Shown here: positions 8,681 to 17,309 of the stretch, piece after piece
How positions within the stretch are numbered: position 1 is the first letter of the stretch
Layout of the letters: each line of letters starts with the position of its first letter
NCBI RefSeq assembly: GCF_030269485.1
Contig: NZ_BSTL01000019.1
Span: 62,001-126,000, forward strand
Reading direction: 5' to 3'
Source: Actinoplanes sp. NBRC 103695
GTDB taxonomy: Bacteria; Actinomycetota; Actinomycetes; Mycobacteriales; Micromonosporaceae
Length of the DNA: 64,000 bases
Notes under the pieces: generated by a model
The model's database searches: none
What the model saw: the letters and a program-made list of their open reading frames with translations, nothing else
What the model was told of the DNA's origin: nothing
Made by a program: the position numbers and the translations under genes

Positions 8681-10111
8681 TCACCAGGCGGTCGGGGCGT
8701 AATCCTTGAGGAAACAGCCGTACACGTCCTCGCCCCGCTCGCCGCGCACGATCGGGTCGTAGACGCGGGCCGCGCCGTCGACCAGGTCGAGCGGCGCGTG
8801 GAAGCCCTCGCCGGCCAGCCGCATCCTGGTCGGGTGCGGGCGCTCGTCGGTGATCCAGCCGGTGTCCACACTGGTCATCAGGATGCCGTCGGCGAACATG
8901 TCCTCGCCGCTGGTACGGGTCAGCATGTTCAGCGCCGCCTTGGCCATGTTGGTGTGCGGGTGGCCGGCGCCCTTGTAGCCGCGGCTGAACACGCCCTCCA
9001 TCGCCGACACGTTGACCACGTAACGGCGCGGGAACGGCGACGCTTTCATCGCCGCGCGCAGCCGGCTGATCAGGATGAACGGCGCGGTGCTGTTGCAGAG
9101 CTGCACCTCCAGCAGTTCCAGGGCGTCGACCTCGTGCACCCGGGCGCTCCAGCTGTTGTCCGCGGCCAGGTCCGGTACCAGCCCGCCGGCGTCGATCGCG
9201 GACATCGCCGCGATCCGCTCCGGGGACGCGGACCCGGCCGTCAGCGCGAGCGCGGTGAGCGCGTGCGGGCTGAGCCCGGGGCTGGTCTTTTCCAGAAGCT
9301 CCGGGTGTACGCGCTGAGAGGCGTCATGCCCGCCCAGGTATTCCAGTTCCGGCAGCGGCCCGGCAGGCAGCCCGGCCGACTCGGCGACCTCCAGCGCGGC
9401 ATACGAGCCGGGTGAGCGGCGCACCGTCTGGGCGGCGTTGTTGATCAGCACGTCGAGCGGCCCGGCGGCGGCCACCGAGTCGGCCAGCGCGACCACCTGC
9501 GACGGGTCGCGCAGGTCGATCCCGACGACGCGCAGCCGGTGCAGCCAGTCGGCGCTGTCCGGCATGCTGGTGAACCGGCGCACCGCGTCGTGCGGGAACC
9601 GGGTCGTGATGGTGGTGTGCGCGCCGTCACGCAGCAGCCGCAGCGCGATGTACATGCCGATCTTCGCGCGGCCGCCGGTGAGCAGGGCGCGGCGCCCGGT
9701 CAGGTCGGTGCGGGCGTCGCGGCGGCTGAAGTTCAGCTCCGCGCAGGACGGGCAGAGCTGGTGGTAGAACGCGTCCACCTGGCGGTAGCGCTGCTTGCAG
9801 GTGTAACAGCCGCGGGCCTGCTGGAGGAATCCGGCGACCGGCGCCTCGGCCCGGGTCCGCAGCGGGATGCCCTGGGTCTCGTCGTCGAGCCGGTCCGGCG
9901 CGCCGGTGGCGGTGGCCGCGGTGACGGCGGCGTCCGCGGCGAGGATGGCGTCCCGGCGTTCCCGGCGGCGCTGCTCCTTGGCGGTCTTGTAGATGGCGGC
10001 GGTGGCGCGGCGCACGCGTACCGCGTCGGGGTGTTCCGGCGGCAGCGACTCGACCTCGGCCAGGACCGCCAGGGCGAGATCGAGCCGCGCGGGGTCGATG
10101 CCGTTGATCAT
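8681..10111 (-). CDS. SDR-family oxidoreductase with N-terminal zinc ribbon and a substituted catalytic Tyr
   Basis: 476 residues, about twice a classical SDR. Residues 1-95 are helical and charged. CYTC (102-105) and CPSC (120-123) form a four-cysteine zinc ribbon. A Rossmann domain follows with TGGRAKIG (145-152) as the nucleotide loop and VLINNAAQ (221-228) as the NNAG motif. A long insertion (about 230-330) precedes NVSAMEG with Ser369. The YxxxK position reads TNMAK: Lys391 is kept but Tyr is Thr387. The enzyme may therefore be inactive as a dehydrogenase or use another residue. The ATG at 10111 is the natural start. Function unknown. Confidence 0.85.
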   Translation of the reverse strand: MINGIDPARLDLALAVLAEVESLPPEHPDAVRVRRATAAIYKTAKEQRRRERRDAILAADAAVTAATATGAPDRLDDETQGIPLRTRAEAPVAGFLQQARGCYTCKQRYRQVDAFYHQLCPSCAELNFSRRDARTDLTGRRALLTGGRAKIGMYIALRLLRDGAHTTITTRFPHDAVRRFTSMPDSADWLHRLRVVGIDLRDPSQVVALADSVAAAGPLDVLINNAAQTVRRSPGSYAALEVAESAGLPAGPLPELEYLGGHDASQRVHPELLEKTSPGLSPHALTALALTAGSASPERIAAMSAIDAGGLVPDLAADNSWSARVHEVDALELLEVQLCNSTAPFILISRLRAAMKASPFPRRYVVNVSAMEGVFSRGYKGAGHPHTNMAKAALNMLTRTSGEDMFADGILMTSVDTGWITDERPHPTRMRLAGEGFHAPLDLVDGAARVYDPIVRGERGEDVYGCFLKDYAPTAW

Positions 10112-10209
10112 GGTTTCGGTGTTCCCGTCAAGCTCACTGCCGTCTCACTTCGGTGCGTGGGGTGCGCCGTCCGCCGCGGCCGCCCGCAGAACTCTACGCA
10201 ATGCCCCTG

Positions 10210-11019
10210 TCAGAAGCGGAACCGGACGATGGCGGTGGACCGTTTCAGGCCTGGTAGCAGGTTCAGCAGGCGGTACACGCGGCGTACGTTCGCGGGGGCC
10301 TTGGCCGTGAGCAGCGGCGAGTCGTTCATCGGGGCCTCGTCGACGTACTCCAGGCGCGGGTGCCAGTCGGCCAGGGCTGCCGGGTCGTCGAAACCGCAGC
10401 GGAACCGGGTGCCGTACCTGCGCAGCGTGGGATCCCATTTCGAGGTGCGCCACGCCCAGACCGACACGGTGTCGAACTGGATCCCGCCGGTGGGGAAGGT
10501 CTCGACGACGCTGGTCAGCAGGCGGCGGAGCTCGGTCTCCGTCAGGTACGGCACCAGGCCCTCGGCGATCATCAGCAGCGGACGGCCGCGGGGGATCTGC
10601 TCCAGCCAGGTCAGGTCGGTGACGCTGGAGCTGATCAGGGTGCAGTGCTCGCGTGGCGGCAACATCTGTTGCCTCAGGGTGATGACGGCCGGGTAGTCGA
10701 GGTCGTACCAGTCGACGGTGGCCGGCGGGTCGATCCGGTAGACGCGGGCGTCGAGGCCGCAGCCCAGGTGCAGCACCACCGCCTCGGGATGGCCGGCGAG
10801 GAAGCTCCGGGCCCAGTCGTCGTGGGCCTTGGCGCGCACCACGGCGGCGAGTCCGAGCTGACTGGTGCCGAATCTGCCCTTGTCGTAGCCGGGATCGAGG
10901 CGGCGCATCGTGCGCTCGGCGTACTCGTCGCCGAGGATCGGGTCGGGCAACCGGTTGTCCAGCGCCTTGGCTTTGAGGACGGGGCTGAGCGTCTTCTGCA
11001 CTCCGACGAGTTCGGTCAT
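10210..11019 (-). CDS. Class I SAM-dependent methyltransferase, LCM/TcmP-like
   Basis: 269 residues. VVLHLGCGLDARVYR is the SAM-binding motif I of the leucine-carboxyl-methyltransferase/TcmP family. The acidic VDWYDLDYPAV follows, and LLMIAEGLVPYLTETELRRLL is the family motif IV-V region. Members methylate carboxylates or hydroxyls, often of polyketides. The ATG at 11019 is preferred because GGAG sits about 9 nt upstream; a GTG at 11073 would extend the protein by 18 residues without a ribosome site. It follows a degenerate aminotransferase locus on the same strand, so the original context may have been lost. Confidence 0.88.
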   Translation of the reverse strand: MTELVGVQKTLSPVLKAKALDNRLPDPILGDEYAERTMRRLDPGYDKGRFGTSQLGLAAVVRAKAHDDWARSFLAGHPEAVVLHLGCGLDARVYRIDPPATVDWYDLDYPAVITLRQQMLPPREHCTLISSSVTDLTWLEQIPRGRPLLMIAEGLVPYLTETELRRLLTSVVETFPTGGIQFDTVSVWAWRTSKWDPTLRRYGTRFRCGFDDPAALADWHPRLEYVDEAPMNDSPLLTAKAPANVRRVYRLLNLLPGLKRSTAIVRFRF

Positions 11020-11073
11020 CAGTTCAGTCTCCGCGTCCGCGAGCACGTCGCCGTCCGGCGGGTCGGCGAACAC

Positions 11074-11535
11074 CTAGGTGGTCCGGAGGACGCGAGACAG
11101 GCGGCGGACTGCCTCGTCCATCTGGGACGGCTGGGCCGCGGCGTAGGTCAGGCGCAGGTGCGGGGCGGGTGGCTCGGCGGCGAACCATGGGCGGCCCGGG
11201 AAGACGGTCACGCCGGACTCCGCGGCCGCTGCCGCCAGGGCGACGTCGTCGGTGTGGTCGGGGAGGCGCGCCCACAGGTGCAGGCCGCCGCGCGGCACCT
11301 CGAAGGTCAGGTCGGGCAGGTGCCGGTGCCGGGCCGTTCGCAGGGCGTCACGATGCGCAGGCCGGGGGCGGCCGCCTTGGTCAGCGAGCGCAGGTAGACG
11401 ACGTGGCCGTCGGGGCCGGCCGCGGCCAGGGGTGGGGCCCGCCGGGGCTGATGACCATGTCGTCGGCGTGCAGGCCGGCGCCGGTCTCGCGGGCGAACCA
11501 GGCGCGCTGCCCGCCACCCGCCTCGCCGTGGAGGA
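11074..11535 (-). pseudogene. Decayed PLP-dependent aminotransferase (MocR-type) remnant
   Basis: Fragments of one aminotransferase-fold protein can be read in different frames on the minus strand. An upstream piece carries AWFARETGAGLHADDMVISPGG (about 11520-11450). A middle piece carries GPDGHVVYLRSLTKAAAPGLRI, including the PLP lysine motif SLTK (about 11430-11360). The C-terminal piece carries HLPDLTFEVPRGGLHLWARL to VRRLSRVLRTT, stopping at 11074. The segments between these blocks in intact proteins are missing, so there are at least two internal deletions with frameshifts, and the N-terminal DNA-binding domain is gone. It is probably non-functional. Confidence 0.7.
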
Positions 11536-11828
11536 CCTGGACCCGTGGTTCGTGGCGTTCGGCCGGGCCGTGGGCGCGGCGCTCCTCGCGTACGCGTACC
11601 TCAGGATCGTGGCCGCGCCCCGCCCCGCCGCCGGCCAGCGACGGCGCCTGACCATCGTCGCGCTCGGCGTGGTCGTCGGGTTTCCGCTGTTCACATCGCT
11701 GGCGCTCACCACGCAGACGGCGGCGCACGGAGCGGTCGTGGTCACGTTGCTGCCCGCGCTGGCCGTCCTGGCCTGTGTCGTGCTGACCCAGCGCACCCGC
11801 GCCCCGCTTCGTGACCGTGGCCGGCGCC
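11521..11828 (+). pseudogene. EamA/DMT-family transporter fragment
   Basis: The plus strand encodes DLDPWFVAFGRAVGAALLAY, YLRIVAAPR, and VALGVVVGFPLFTSLALTTQ followed by GAVVVTLLPALAVLACVVL. These are successive helices and the conserved AxxxxxxxPlft segment of EamA-domain exporters. Only about 100 of roughly 290 residues remain; neither a start nor the second EamA repeat is present. It is divergent from the aminotransferase remnant, the usual pairing of MocR regulators and EamA exporters, so one deletion event could have removed the shared middle. Confidence 0.65.
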
Positions 11829-11840
11829 GGCCACGGTCAC
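11811..11840. terminator. 30-bp perfect palindrome ending the ABC transporter operon
   Basis: GTGACCGTGGCCGGC (11811-11825) is followed immediately by its exact reverse complement (11826-11840). It begins three bases beyond the permease stop at 11843 on the minus strand and also follows the EamA fragment on the plus strand. It would act as a strong bidirectional hairpin without a U-tract. Confidence 0.65.
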
Positions 11841-11842
11841 GG

Positions 11843-12688
11843 TCACAGGTCACGCCTCTGGAAGGAGAGGGCTGCCAAGGCGAGGATGAGGGCCGTCCAC
11901 ACGGCGGCCCAGCCGACGTACGCGACCGGCGTCGGGACCATGCTCAGGAAGGGTGAGGCGCCGAAGGTGGCGGCGAACTGGACCGCGGCCGGGTCCTGGA
12001 AGGCGTGCATCGCGCCCCGCCACAGGCCGTCCGTCGGGAGGATCATGCGGGACACCGTGCCCACCTGGGCGACGCTCTCGTTGTGGAGTTCCTCGCCCAC
12101 CGCGCCGACCACGCCGGCGATCCAGGTGGCGCCGAACAGGCCGACCGCGATGATGCCGGACGCCATCGGGGCGATCGCCGTGGACAGCAGGAGGCCCAGG
12201 GTGAGCAGGACCGCGGTCTGGGCGGCGAGCAGCAGCAGGCCGGCGATCGGATGCGGCGGCCAGTAGCCCAGCGTCGCCTTCACGATCAGGAACTGGGCCA
12301 GGCCGGTCAGCACGATGTAGCCGGCGCCGAACGTGACCAGGCCGAGCCACTTGCCGGCGAGCACGGCGGAACGGCGTACCGGACGGGTCATCATCGCCAG
12401 CGCCACCCCGGACTCGACCTCGCCGGAGACGGTGGGACCGGCCAGAAATGCCGTGCCGAGAGCGGCGATCAGGCTGAGCCCGAACATCACCAGGTTGAGG
12501 ACCTGGGAGGCGGCCAGCCTGGACTCGCCGCTGGTCAGGGTGCCGAACTCGATGTCGAGCCGCCAGAACCCCCACGCGCTCAGCCCGAGCAGCACGGCGG
12601 TGAGCACGGCCAGCGAGCGCAGGACCTTGCGCCGGGCGGCCTCTTTCAAGGTCAGACCCGCGATGATGCGTACGGTCGACAGCGTCAT
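11843..12688 (-). CDS. ABC-2 type transporter permease
   Basis: 281 residues with about six hydrophobic helices and the ABC-2 signature region LGTAFLAGPTVSGEVESGVALAMMTRPVRRSAVLAGKWLG split over helices 2-3. Its ATG overlaps the stop of the ATPase gene (ATGA), so the pair is translationally coupled. One permease and one ATPase would dimerise into an exporter or membrane-remodelling unit. Being encoded behind a sigma/anti-sigma pair suggests an envelope-stress or antibiotic-response role (inference). The substrate is unknown. Confidence 0.9.
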   Translation of the reverse strand: MTLSTVRIIAGLTLKEAARRKVLRSLAVLTAVLLGLSAWGFWRLDIEFGTLTSGESRLAASQVLNLVMFGLSLIAALGTAFLAGPTVSGEVESGVALAMMTRPVRRSAVLAGKWLGLVTFGAGYIVLTGLAQFLIVKATLGYWPPHPIAGLLLLAAQTAVLLTLGLLLSTAIAPMASGIIAVGLFGATWIAGVVGAVGEELHNESVAQVGTVSRMILPTDGLWRGAMHAFQDPAAVQFAATFGASPFLSMVPTPVAYVGWAAVWTALILALAALSFQRRDL

Positions 12689-13641
12689 TCCGTCTCCCCC
12701 CGGAGGATGTCGAGCAGCCGCTCCTCGAGACTGATCCGCCCGGGTTCGACGGCATGCACCCGGACGCCGAGAGCGACCAGGTCGGCCACCAGGTCGGGAA
12801 CGGCATCCGCCGGGGCGTCCGGCGGCAGCAGGACGGTGTGCACGTCGCCGTCCCGCGACGATCGGCCGAGCGCGGCGATCCGGGAAAGAGCGTCCGGCCC
12901 GAGAGCGCTCAGCCGCAGCCGGACCTCCTGCTGACCGAGCAGTTCCTCGAGGGTGCCGGACGCCGCGACCCGGCCCTTGTCGAGGATGACGACCCGGTCG
13001 CAGACCCGCTCCACCTCGCCGATCAGGTGCGAGTTGAGCAGCACCGCCACGTCGCGTTCCCGGAGGGTGAGCAGGAGGTCCCGGACGTCGGCGCGGCCGA
13101 GCGGGTCGAGCGCGCTGGTCGGCTCGTCGAGCACCACGAGTTCGGGGCGGGCGACCAGGGCGACGGCCAGCCCGAGCCGCTGCTGCATGCCCTTGGAGAA
13201 GCCGCCCACCCGGTCGCCGGCCCGGTCGGCCAGCCCGACCAGCGCCAGGCAGTCGCGCCGCTCCCCCGCGGGAACGGCCGCCCCGGAGAGCTTCACGTGC
13301 AGGTCGAGCACCTCGGCCGCACTGAGCCAGGGCTGGTAGCGGAACAGTTCCGGCAGGTAGCCCACGCGGGCCCGGGCGTTCGGGTCGGTGACCGGGCGGC
13401 CGAGCAGCAGCACCTCGCCGGCGTCCGGCCGGACCAGCCCGAGCAGGATCTTGATGGCGGTGGTCTTGCCGGCGCCGTTCGGGCCGAGCAGGCCGACCAC
13501 CTCGCCGCGCCTCACGGTGAACGACACGTCGTCGACGGCGGTCTGCCTGCGGTAGCGCTTGCGCAGGCCGGAGCACCAGACCGCGGCGGCGGGCGGCAGC
13601 TCGGCGACCAGCTGGGCGGCGGCCTCGAGGGAGCCGGTCAT
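12685..13641 (-). CDS. ABC transporter ATP-binding protein
   Basis: 318 residues. Walker A is GPNGAGKTT (53-61), the signature is FSKGMQQR (a variant of LSGGQ), Walker B is LVVLDEPTSALDP, and the switch histidine is in LLNSHLIGE. The tail after about residue 230 is the extra domain typical of ABC-2 drug/lipid exporter ATPases (DrrA/CcmA-like). The start overlaps the anti-sigma stop by ATGA and the stop overlaps the permease start, so all three are translated in a chain. Confidence 0.93.
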   Translation of the reverse strand: MTGSLEAAAQLVAELPPAAAVWCSGLRKRYRRQTAVDDVSFTVRRGEVVGLLGPNGAGKTTAIKILLGLVRPDAGEVLLLGRPVTDPNARARVGYLPELFRYQPWLSAAEVLDLHVKLSGAAVPAGERRDCLALVGLADRAGDRVGGFSKGMQQRLGLAVALVARPELVVLDEPTSALDPLGRADVRDLLLTLRERDVAVLLNSHLIGEVERVCDRVVILDKGRVAASGTLEELLGQQEVRLRLSALGPDALSRIAALGRSSRDGDVHTVLLPPDAPADAVPDLVADLVALGVRVHAVEPGRISLEERLLDILRGETE

Positions 13642-14810
13642 CGCAGCCCCCGGGCCACCGACAGGGCCTCGTCCGCGCTGATCGAGCCGCCGACCGCGTT
13701 GATCACCCCGTCCTCGACCCAGACGACGCCGTTGAGGGCGTTGCCACGGTTGGTCAGCAGGGTGGCGGGACGGCCGCGGACCTGGGTCTGCGAGGTGACG
13801 CCCTCGTCCGAGCTCACAATCACCGGCAGGGTGGTGCCGTCCGCGGTGAACGCGCGCAGCTGCTTGGCGACGTTCGCGGGCAGTCCCGGCAGCGCGAGCA
13901 GATAGTCGCGGGCCATTTCGAAAGGCACCCCTGTCGAGTACGCCTTCGGCGCGACCACCCGCACGACGACCATGGCGGGGACTCCGCGTGCCTCGGTCCA
14001 CACCTGTGCCAGGCCGGGTCCGGCGGTCATCCGGAACTGGCTGCCGTCCAGCCCGGCCGGCGCTGTGGGCGCGCTCCCCTGGGTTGCCGCCGCGGCCTTG
14101 GCGGCGTCGAACGTGAACTGGGCGCTCACCTGGTTGACCACGATGAGGCCCGGCTCGCCGGTGACGCCCCGCGGCAGCTCGCCCACCAGCGGGACGGCCA
14201 GGCCGGTGGCCTCACGGGCAGCCGCCGCGTCGGGGACCTTCCGGACATCGGGGGGCTTGATGAACCTCACCTCCCCGTACGCACCGAGCTCGGGAAGTTT
14301 GCCCAGGTCGGCGGGGTCGATTGTGATGGGCGCGACCCGCTCGGCCCGGAAGATCGGGAACCAGTCCCCGGCCGCGGCCGCGCTGGCGCCGGTGACGATG
14401 GCGGCCACACCGACCACCGCGATGACCGGGCTGCGCAGCGCCTTCCGCCACCGCGACTGGCGCGCTTTGCTCTGCTTACCTATCGGAAGCACCGCGCCGG
14501 AGGCCCGGTCGGCGGCGGCCTGCTCGTCCGCGGCCATCGTCCGGGAGAGCCGGCTCCAGGCGGCGTCGACATCCAGCCCGGCGGCGGAAGACGTGCCGGC
14601 GAGCGAGCTGCCGCCGGCGAGGGAGGGGTCGTCGGCGAGGGAGGGGTCGTCGGCGAGCAGGGCGGCGCCGACGAGCAGGGCGTCCTCCCTGGCCGCGGCG
14701 AGCGCGGTGAGGCAGACCTGGCAGGTCGCGACGTGGGCGCGGTCGGCGTCGGCGACCCCGGCGGGCTCGTCCAGGAGCCGGCGCAACGTGCCGTCAGTCG
14801 GATGACGCAT
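13638..14810 (-). CDS. Zinc-type anti-sigma factor with one transmembrane helix
   Basis: 390 residues. An HxxxCxxC motif (His26, Cys30, Cys33 in HVATCQVC) marks a zinc anti-sigma domain. A low-complexity stretch with LADDPS repeats (about 50-70) follows. One transmembrane helix comes after a basic segment (ALRSPVIAVVGVAAIVTGA, about 125-145), then a large extracytoplasmic domain. The start overlaps the sigma stop by 17 bp. The expected role is holding the sigma factor at the membrane until an envelope or redox signal releases it. The domain coordinates zinc in studied homologues; whether it is redox-sensitive here is unknown. Confidence 0.85.
   Translation of the reverse strand: MRHPTDGTLRRLLDEPAGVADADRAHVATCQVCLTALAAAREDALLVGAALLADDPSLADDPSLAGGSSLAGTSSAAGLDVDAAWSRLSRTMAADEQAAADRASGAVLPIGKQSKARQSRWRKALRSPVIAVVGVAAIVTGASAAAAGDWFPIFRAERVAPITIDPADLGKLPELGAYGEVRFIKPPDVRKVPDAAAAREATGLAVPLVGELPRGVTGEPGLIVVNQVSAQFTFDAAKAAAATQGSAPTAPAGLDGSQFRMTAGPGLAQVWTEARGVPAMVVVRVVAPKAYSTGVPFEMARDYLLALPGLPANVAKQLRAFTADGTTLPVIVSSDEGVTSQTQVRGRPATLLTNRGNALNGVVWVEDGVINAVGGSISADEALSVARGLR
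14469..14497 (-). repeat. Copy of a dispersed element shared with 20304-20332
   Basis: Read on the minus strand, GCGCGGTG, six variable bases, then ATAGGTAAGCAGAGC match the DUF2182 gene start region at 25 of 29 positions. Here it lies inside the anti-sigma gene and encodes PIGKQS just before the membrane helix. The AT-rich core stands out against its GC-rich surroundings. Confidence 0.5.
14616..14657 (-). repeat. In-gene 18-bp tandem repeat (LADDPS units)
   Basis: Two identical 18-bp units (14616-14633 and 14634-14651) are followed by the first 6 bp of a third. They encode LADDPS repeats in the linker between the zinc domain and the membrane helix of the anti-sigma factor. Degenerate neighbours (LAGGSS, LAGTSS) suggest an older, longer array. 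Confidence 0.75.
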
Positions 14811-15312
14811 GACGGTTCAACTCCTTGCGTAGGGCGGACTCGGCGCGGCGCACGGTGGTGCCCACGCTGCCGGGTGAGAGGTCGAGGGCGGCCGCCACCT
14901 CGGCGTAGCTGAGGCCGCTGTGCCGCAGGACCAGGGCGACCGCCTGCTTGCGCGGCAGGGTCGCCAGCGCGGCACGGACACGGCGGCGCTCCTCGAGCGT
15001 GACGACGGCGTCGGCGACATCGGGGGCGACCGCGTCCGGGGAAACGGCGGCCTCCTCGCGGGAGGCCCGGCGGCGGCCGGAGCGCAGGTGGTTGAGGGCG
15101 GTGTGCGCGGCGGCGACCGAGAGCCACCCGGCCGCCTCCCCGGCGGGCACCGACGACCGCCCGAAGGTAAGGAACACCTCCTGGGCGACGTCCTCGGCCT
15201 CGCCCCTTGATCCGAGCACCCGGGCGGCGACCGCGACCACCCGCGGATACGCCTCCCGGAACACCTGCTCGAGGTCGGGCCGTACGCCGGCCACCATCAC
15301 GTCCTGCTCCAC
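14794..15312 (-). CDS. ECF RNA polymerase sigma factor
   Basis: 172 residues. Region 2 includes LEQVFREAYPRVVAVAARVL and EAEDVAQEVFLTF (the -10 binding helix). Region 4 is LPRKQAVALVLRHSGLSYAE followed by AAALDLSPGSVGTTVRRAE. It heads a coupled operon sigma - anti-sigma - ABC ATPase - ABC permease. Autoregulated transcription from upstream of 15312 is likely, but I could not identify a confident -35 element there. Confidence 0.93.
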   Translation of the reverse strand: MEQDVMVAGVRPDLEQVFREAYPRVVAVAARVLGSRGEAEDVAQEVFLTFGRSSVPAGEAAGWLSVAAAHTALNHLRSGRRRASREEAAVSPDAVAPDVADAVVTLEERRRVRAALATLPRKQAVALVLRHSGLSYAEVAAALDLSPGSVGTTVRRAESALRKELNRHASSD

Positions 15313-15348
15313 ATCTGGTTAAGCACCGCCGCCACCTCGGATGTGACA

Positions 15349-15381
15349 GAGGGGCCCGGAGCCAGTGGCTCCAGGCCCCTC
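15349..15381. terminator. Hairpin terminator between beta-helix gene and sigma operon
   Basis: A 15-bp stem (15349-15363 with 15367-15381, one mismatch) has a 3-nt loop. On the plus strand it is followed by TTTC, on the minus strand preceded by GAAA. It should end transcription of the beta-helix gene before the sigma operon promoter. Confidence 0.65.
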
Positions 15382-15458
15382 TTTCGGCCCATTTCCACAT
15401 TCGCCCCGAGGGCAAGCGCCCCGAAATGAATGTGAAAACAGGCCCGGGGGACAGCGTG

Positions 15459-17309
15459 TCAGCCGACCGGGTACTCCGGCAGGAAGACGGGCTGGCCGAC
15501 CTTGGTGGTGTCGGCCGCCGGGCCCACGCCGTTGACGACGTGGTCGATGACGCCCGCGCTGAGGTTCACGGTCATGATGTGGTGCAGCTTGACGCCCGGA
15601 CAGTCCGGGACCTCGAAGCCGTTCTCGGTGTGGATGGCCGGGTTGTTCTGGTTGAACACGTACACCCCGGCGCCGTAGAGGGTGTGGTTGCGGACGTTCC
15701 TGCCGACCTTGTAGCCGGCGTACCCCTCGACCTTGCCGTTCATCCAGTCCTTCTGGGTGGGCGGGTCGTACGGCAGCTCGTTCTGGTACAGAACCGTCGT
15801 CCCGTTGTTGCCGTTCCAGATGGTGTTGTACTGCTGGAAGTGCTCGACGAACAGGCCGGTGGCGGTGACCCGGTCACCGTTGATGACCGCGCCGTTCGTC
15901 CCGATGTTGGTACGCCAGCGCTGGGTGTCGCCGTTCACGCCCTCGGTGAAGCCCTCCACGCCGTGGTCCGCGCGCCACACCCAGGTGTGGTCGATGAGCA
16001 CGTCGTCGGCGTTCACCTCCAGCGCCGTGGCGGTCTTGCCGATGTGCGGGCCGCCGACCCGGAAGTACAGGTCGCTCAGCGTGATCGGGTCGGAGGTGCG
16101 GCCCCACGCGTCCTGGCCGGGCCGGCCGACCTGAACCAGCACCTTGGACTTCTGCGGTCCGGCGTCGACGGTCACGCCGGCGATCACGACCCCGGGCACG
16201 TCCGACACCTTGAGCGGGGTCGAGCCGTGGGTGGCGGTGAGCGTGGCGTGTCCCTGGCCGAGCACGACGGTGCCCGGCTTCCTGATCTCGATGCTGCGTG
16301 GGATGTCGTACACGCCGGGGGTGAGCAGCAGGTGCTTACCCCTGGCGAGCTGCGCGTTGATCTTCGCGACGGCGTCTCCCGGCTTCGCGACGTAGAAGTC
16401 GCTCAGCGGGATGGTCCGGCCGCGGTGCGTGTCCTCGTCCCAGGAGATGCCGCTGGTGTTGCGGTGAACGGCGGGGACACGGACGGCGTAGCGTCCCCGG
16501 GCGTCCACGAACAGGTACGGCTTCTCCCGGCTGACCGGGGTCTTGTCGAGGGTGGTGTACGGCGGGTCAGGGAAGGTCGCGTCGTCCGGCGCGCCCTCGA
16601 CCCCGCTGAAGACCTGGTTCCACACCGCGTTGGACCAGCTGTTGACCTGGCTGTTGCGGGTGAGCCACTGCTGTTGCGAGCCGTTGGTGACGTCCGGCAT
16701 CTTGGAGTCGGCGATGAAGCCGCCGGAGGCGTACTGCGGGCCGGCCGTGCAGTAGTCCATCAGCGACAGGTTGCCGCCGGTGACGTTGACCCGGCGCATC
16801 GAGACCGCCTGCGACACGGCCCAGAAGTTCGCCGACGAGCGGCAGCCGTCCTGACCCTTGGCGTTGACGCTGACGGTCAGGTTGGAGACGGTGCGCCAGA
16901 AGTTGACCAGCGCCAGGCAGTTGTCCGCGGTGAGGCAGCGGTTGTAGACCTCCACCTTGCCGTTGATGACCACGTCCTGCGGGTTCGCGCCGAGGCCGGC
17001 GATCTCGGTGTAGTAGCCGACCTTGATCTGGAGGGGCTGGTCGGCGGTGCCGTAGACGCCGGGCTTGAAGTAGTACGCGTAACGCTGCGTACCCATCTCG
17101 TTGCCGACCTGCTGGGCATAGGTCGCGTCGAGCGTGGCCTGGATCTCGCTGACCGGCGTGCTCGGGTCGAAGACGGTGACGTTTGATCCGAAGGCCGGCG
17201 AACTGTCGGTGACGGGCTGGGCGGCGGCTGATGCGCCGGAGGTGAGGACCAGCCCGGTGATGGCGGCACAGGCGGTCAAGATCCGGCTGAGACGCCGGCG
17301 TGTGGTCAT
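15459..17309 (-). CDS. Secreted right-handed beta-helix protein, GH55-like glycanase (putative)
   Basis: 616 residues from the ATG at 17309 (AAGGGA 6 nt upstream). The signal peptide runs MTTRRRLSRILTACAAITGLVL to ASAAAQP (about 1-33). Conserved blocks include YYFKPGVYG, EIAGLGANPQDVVING, CLALVNFWRTVSNLTV, MRRVNVTGGNLSLMDYC, SNAVWNQVFSG, REKPYLFVDARGRYAVRVP and DHTWVWRADHG. These match the double beta-helix architecture of actinobacterial exo-beta-1,3-glucanase-like (GH55-type) secreted proteins. I cannot place the catalytic acid with confidence. A polysaccharide-degrading role, probably on beta-glucan, is inferred. It is monocistronic with its own terminator. Confidence 0.75.
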   Translation of the reverse strand: MTTRRRLSRILTACAAITGLVLTSGASAAAQPVTDSSPAFGSNVTVFDPSTPVSEIQATLDATYAQQVGNEMGTQRYAYYFKPGVYGTADQPLQIKVGYYTEIAGLGANPQDVVINGKVEVYNRCLTADNCLALVNFWRTVSNLTVSVNAKGQDGCRSSANFWAVSQAVSMRRVNVTGGNLSLMDYCTAGPQYASGGFIADSKMPDVTNGSQQQWLTRNSQVNSWSNAVWNQVFSGVEGAPDDATFPDPPYTTLDKTPVSREKPYLFVDARGRYAVRVPAVHRNTSGISWDEDTHRGRTIPLSDFYVAKPGDAVAKINAQLARGKHLLLTPGVYDIPRSIEIRKPGTVVLGQGHATLTATHGSTPLKVSDVPGVVIAGVTVDAGPQKSKVLVQVGRPGQDAWGRTSDPITLSDLYFRVGGPHIGKTATALEVNADDVLIDHTWVWRADHGVEGFTEGVNGDTQRWRTNIGTNGAVINGDRVTATGLFVEHFQQYNTIWNGNNGTTVLYQNELPYDPPTQKDWMNGKVEGYAGYKVGRNVRNHTLYGAGVYVFNQNNPAIHTENGFEVPDCPGVKLHHIMTVNLSAGVIDHVVNGVGPAADTTKVGQPVFLPEYPVG

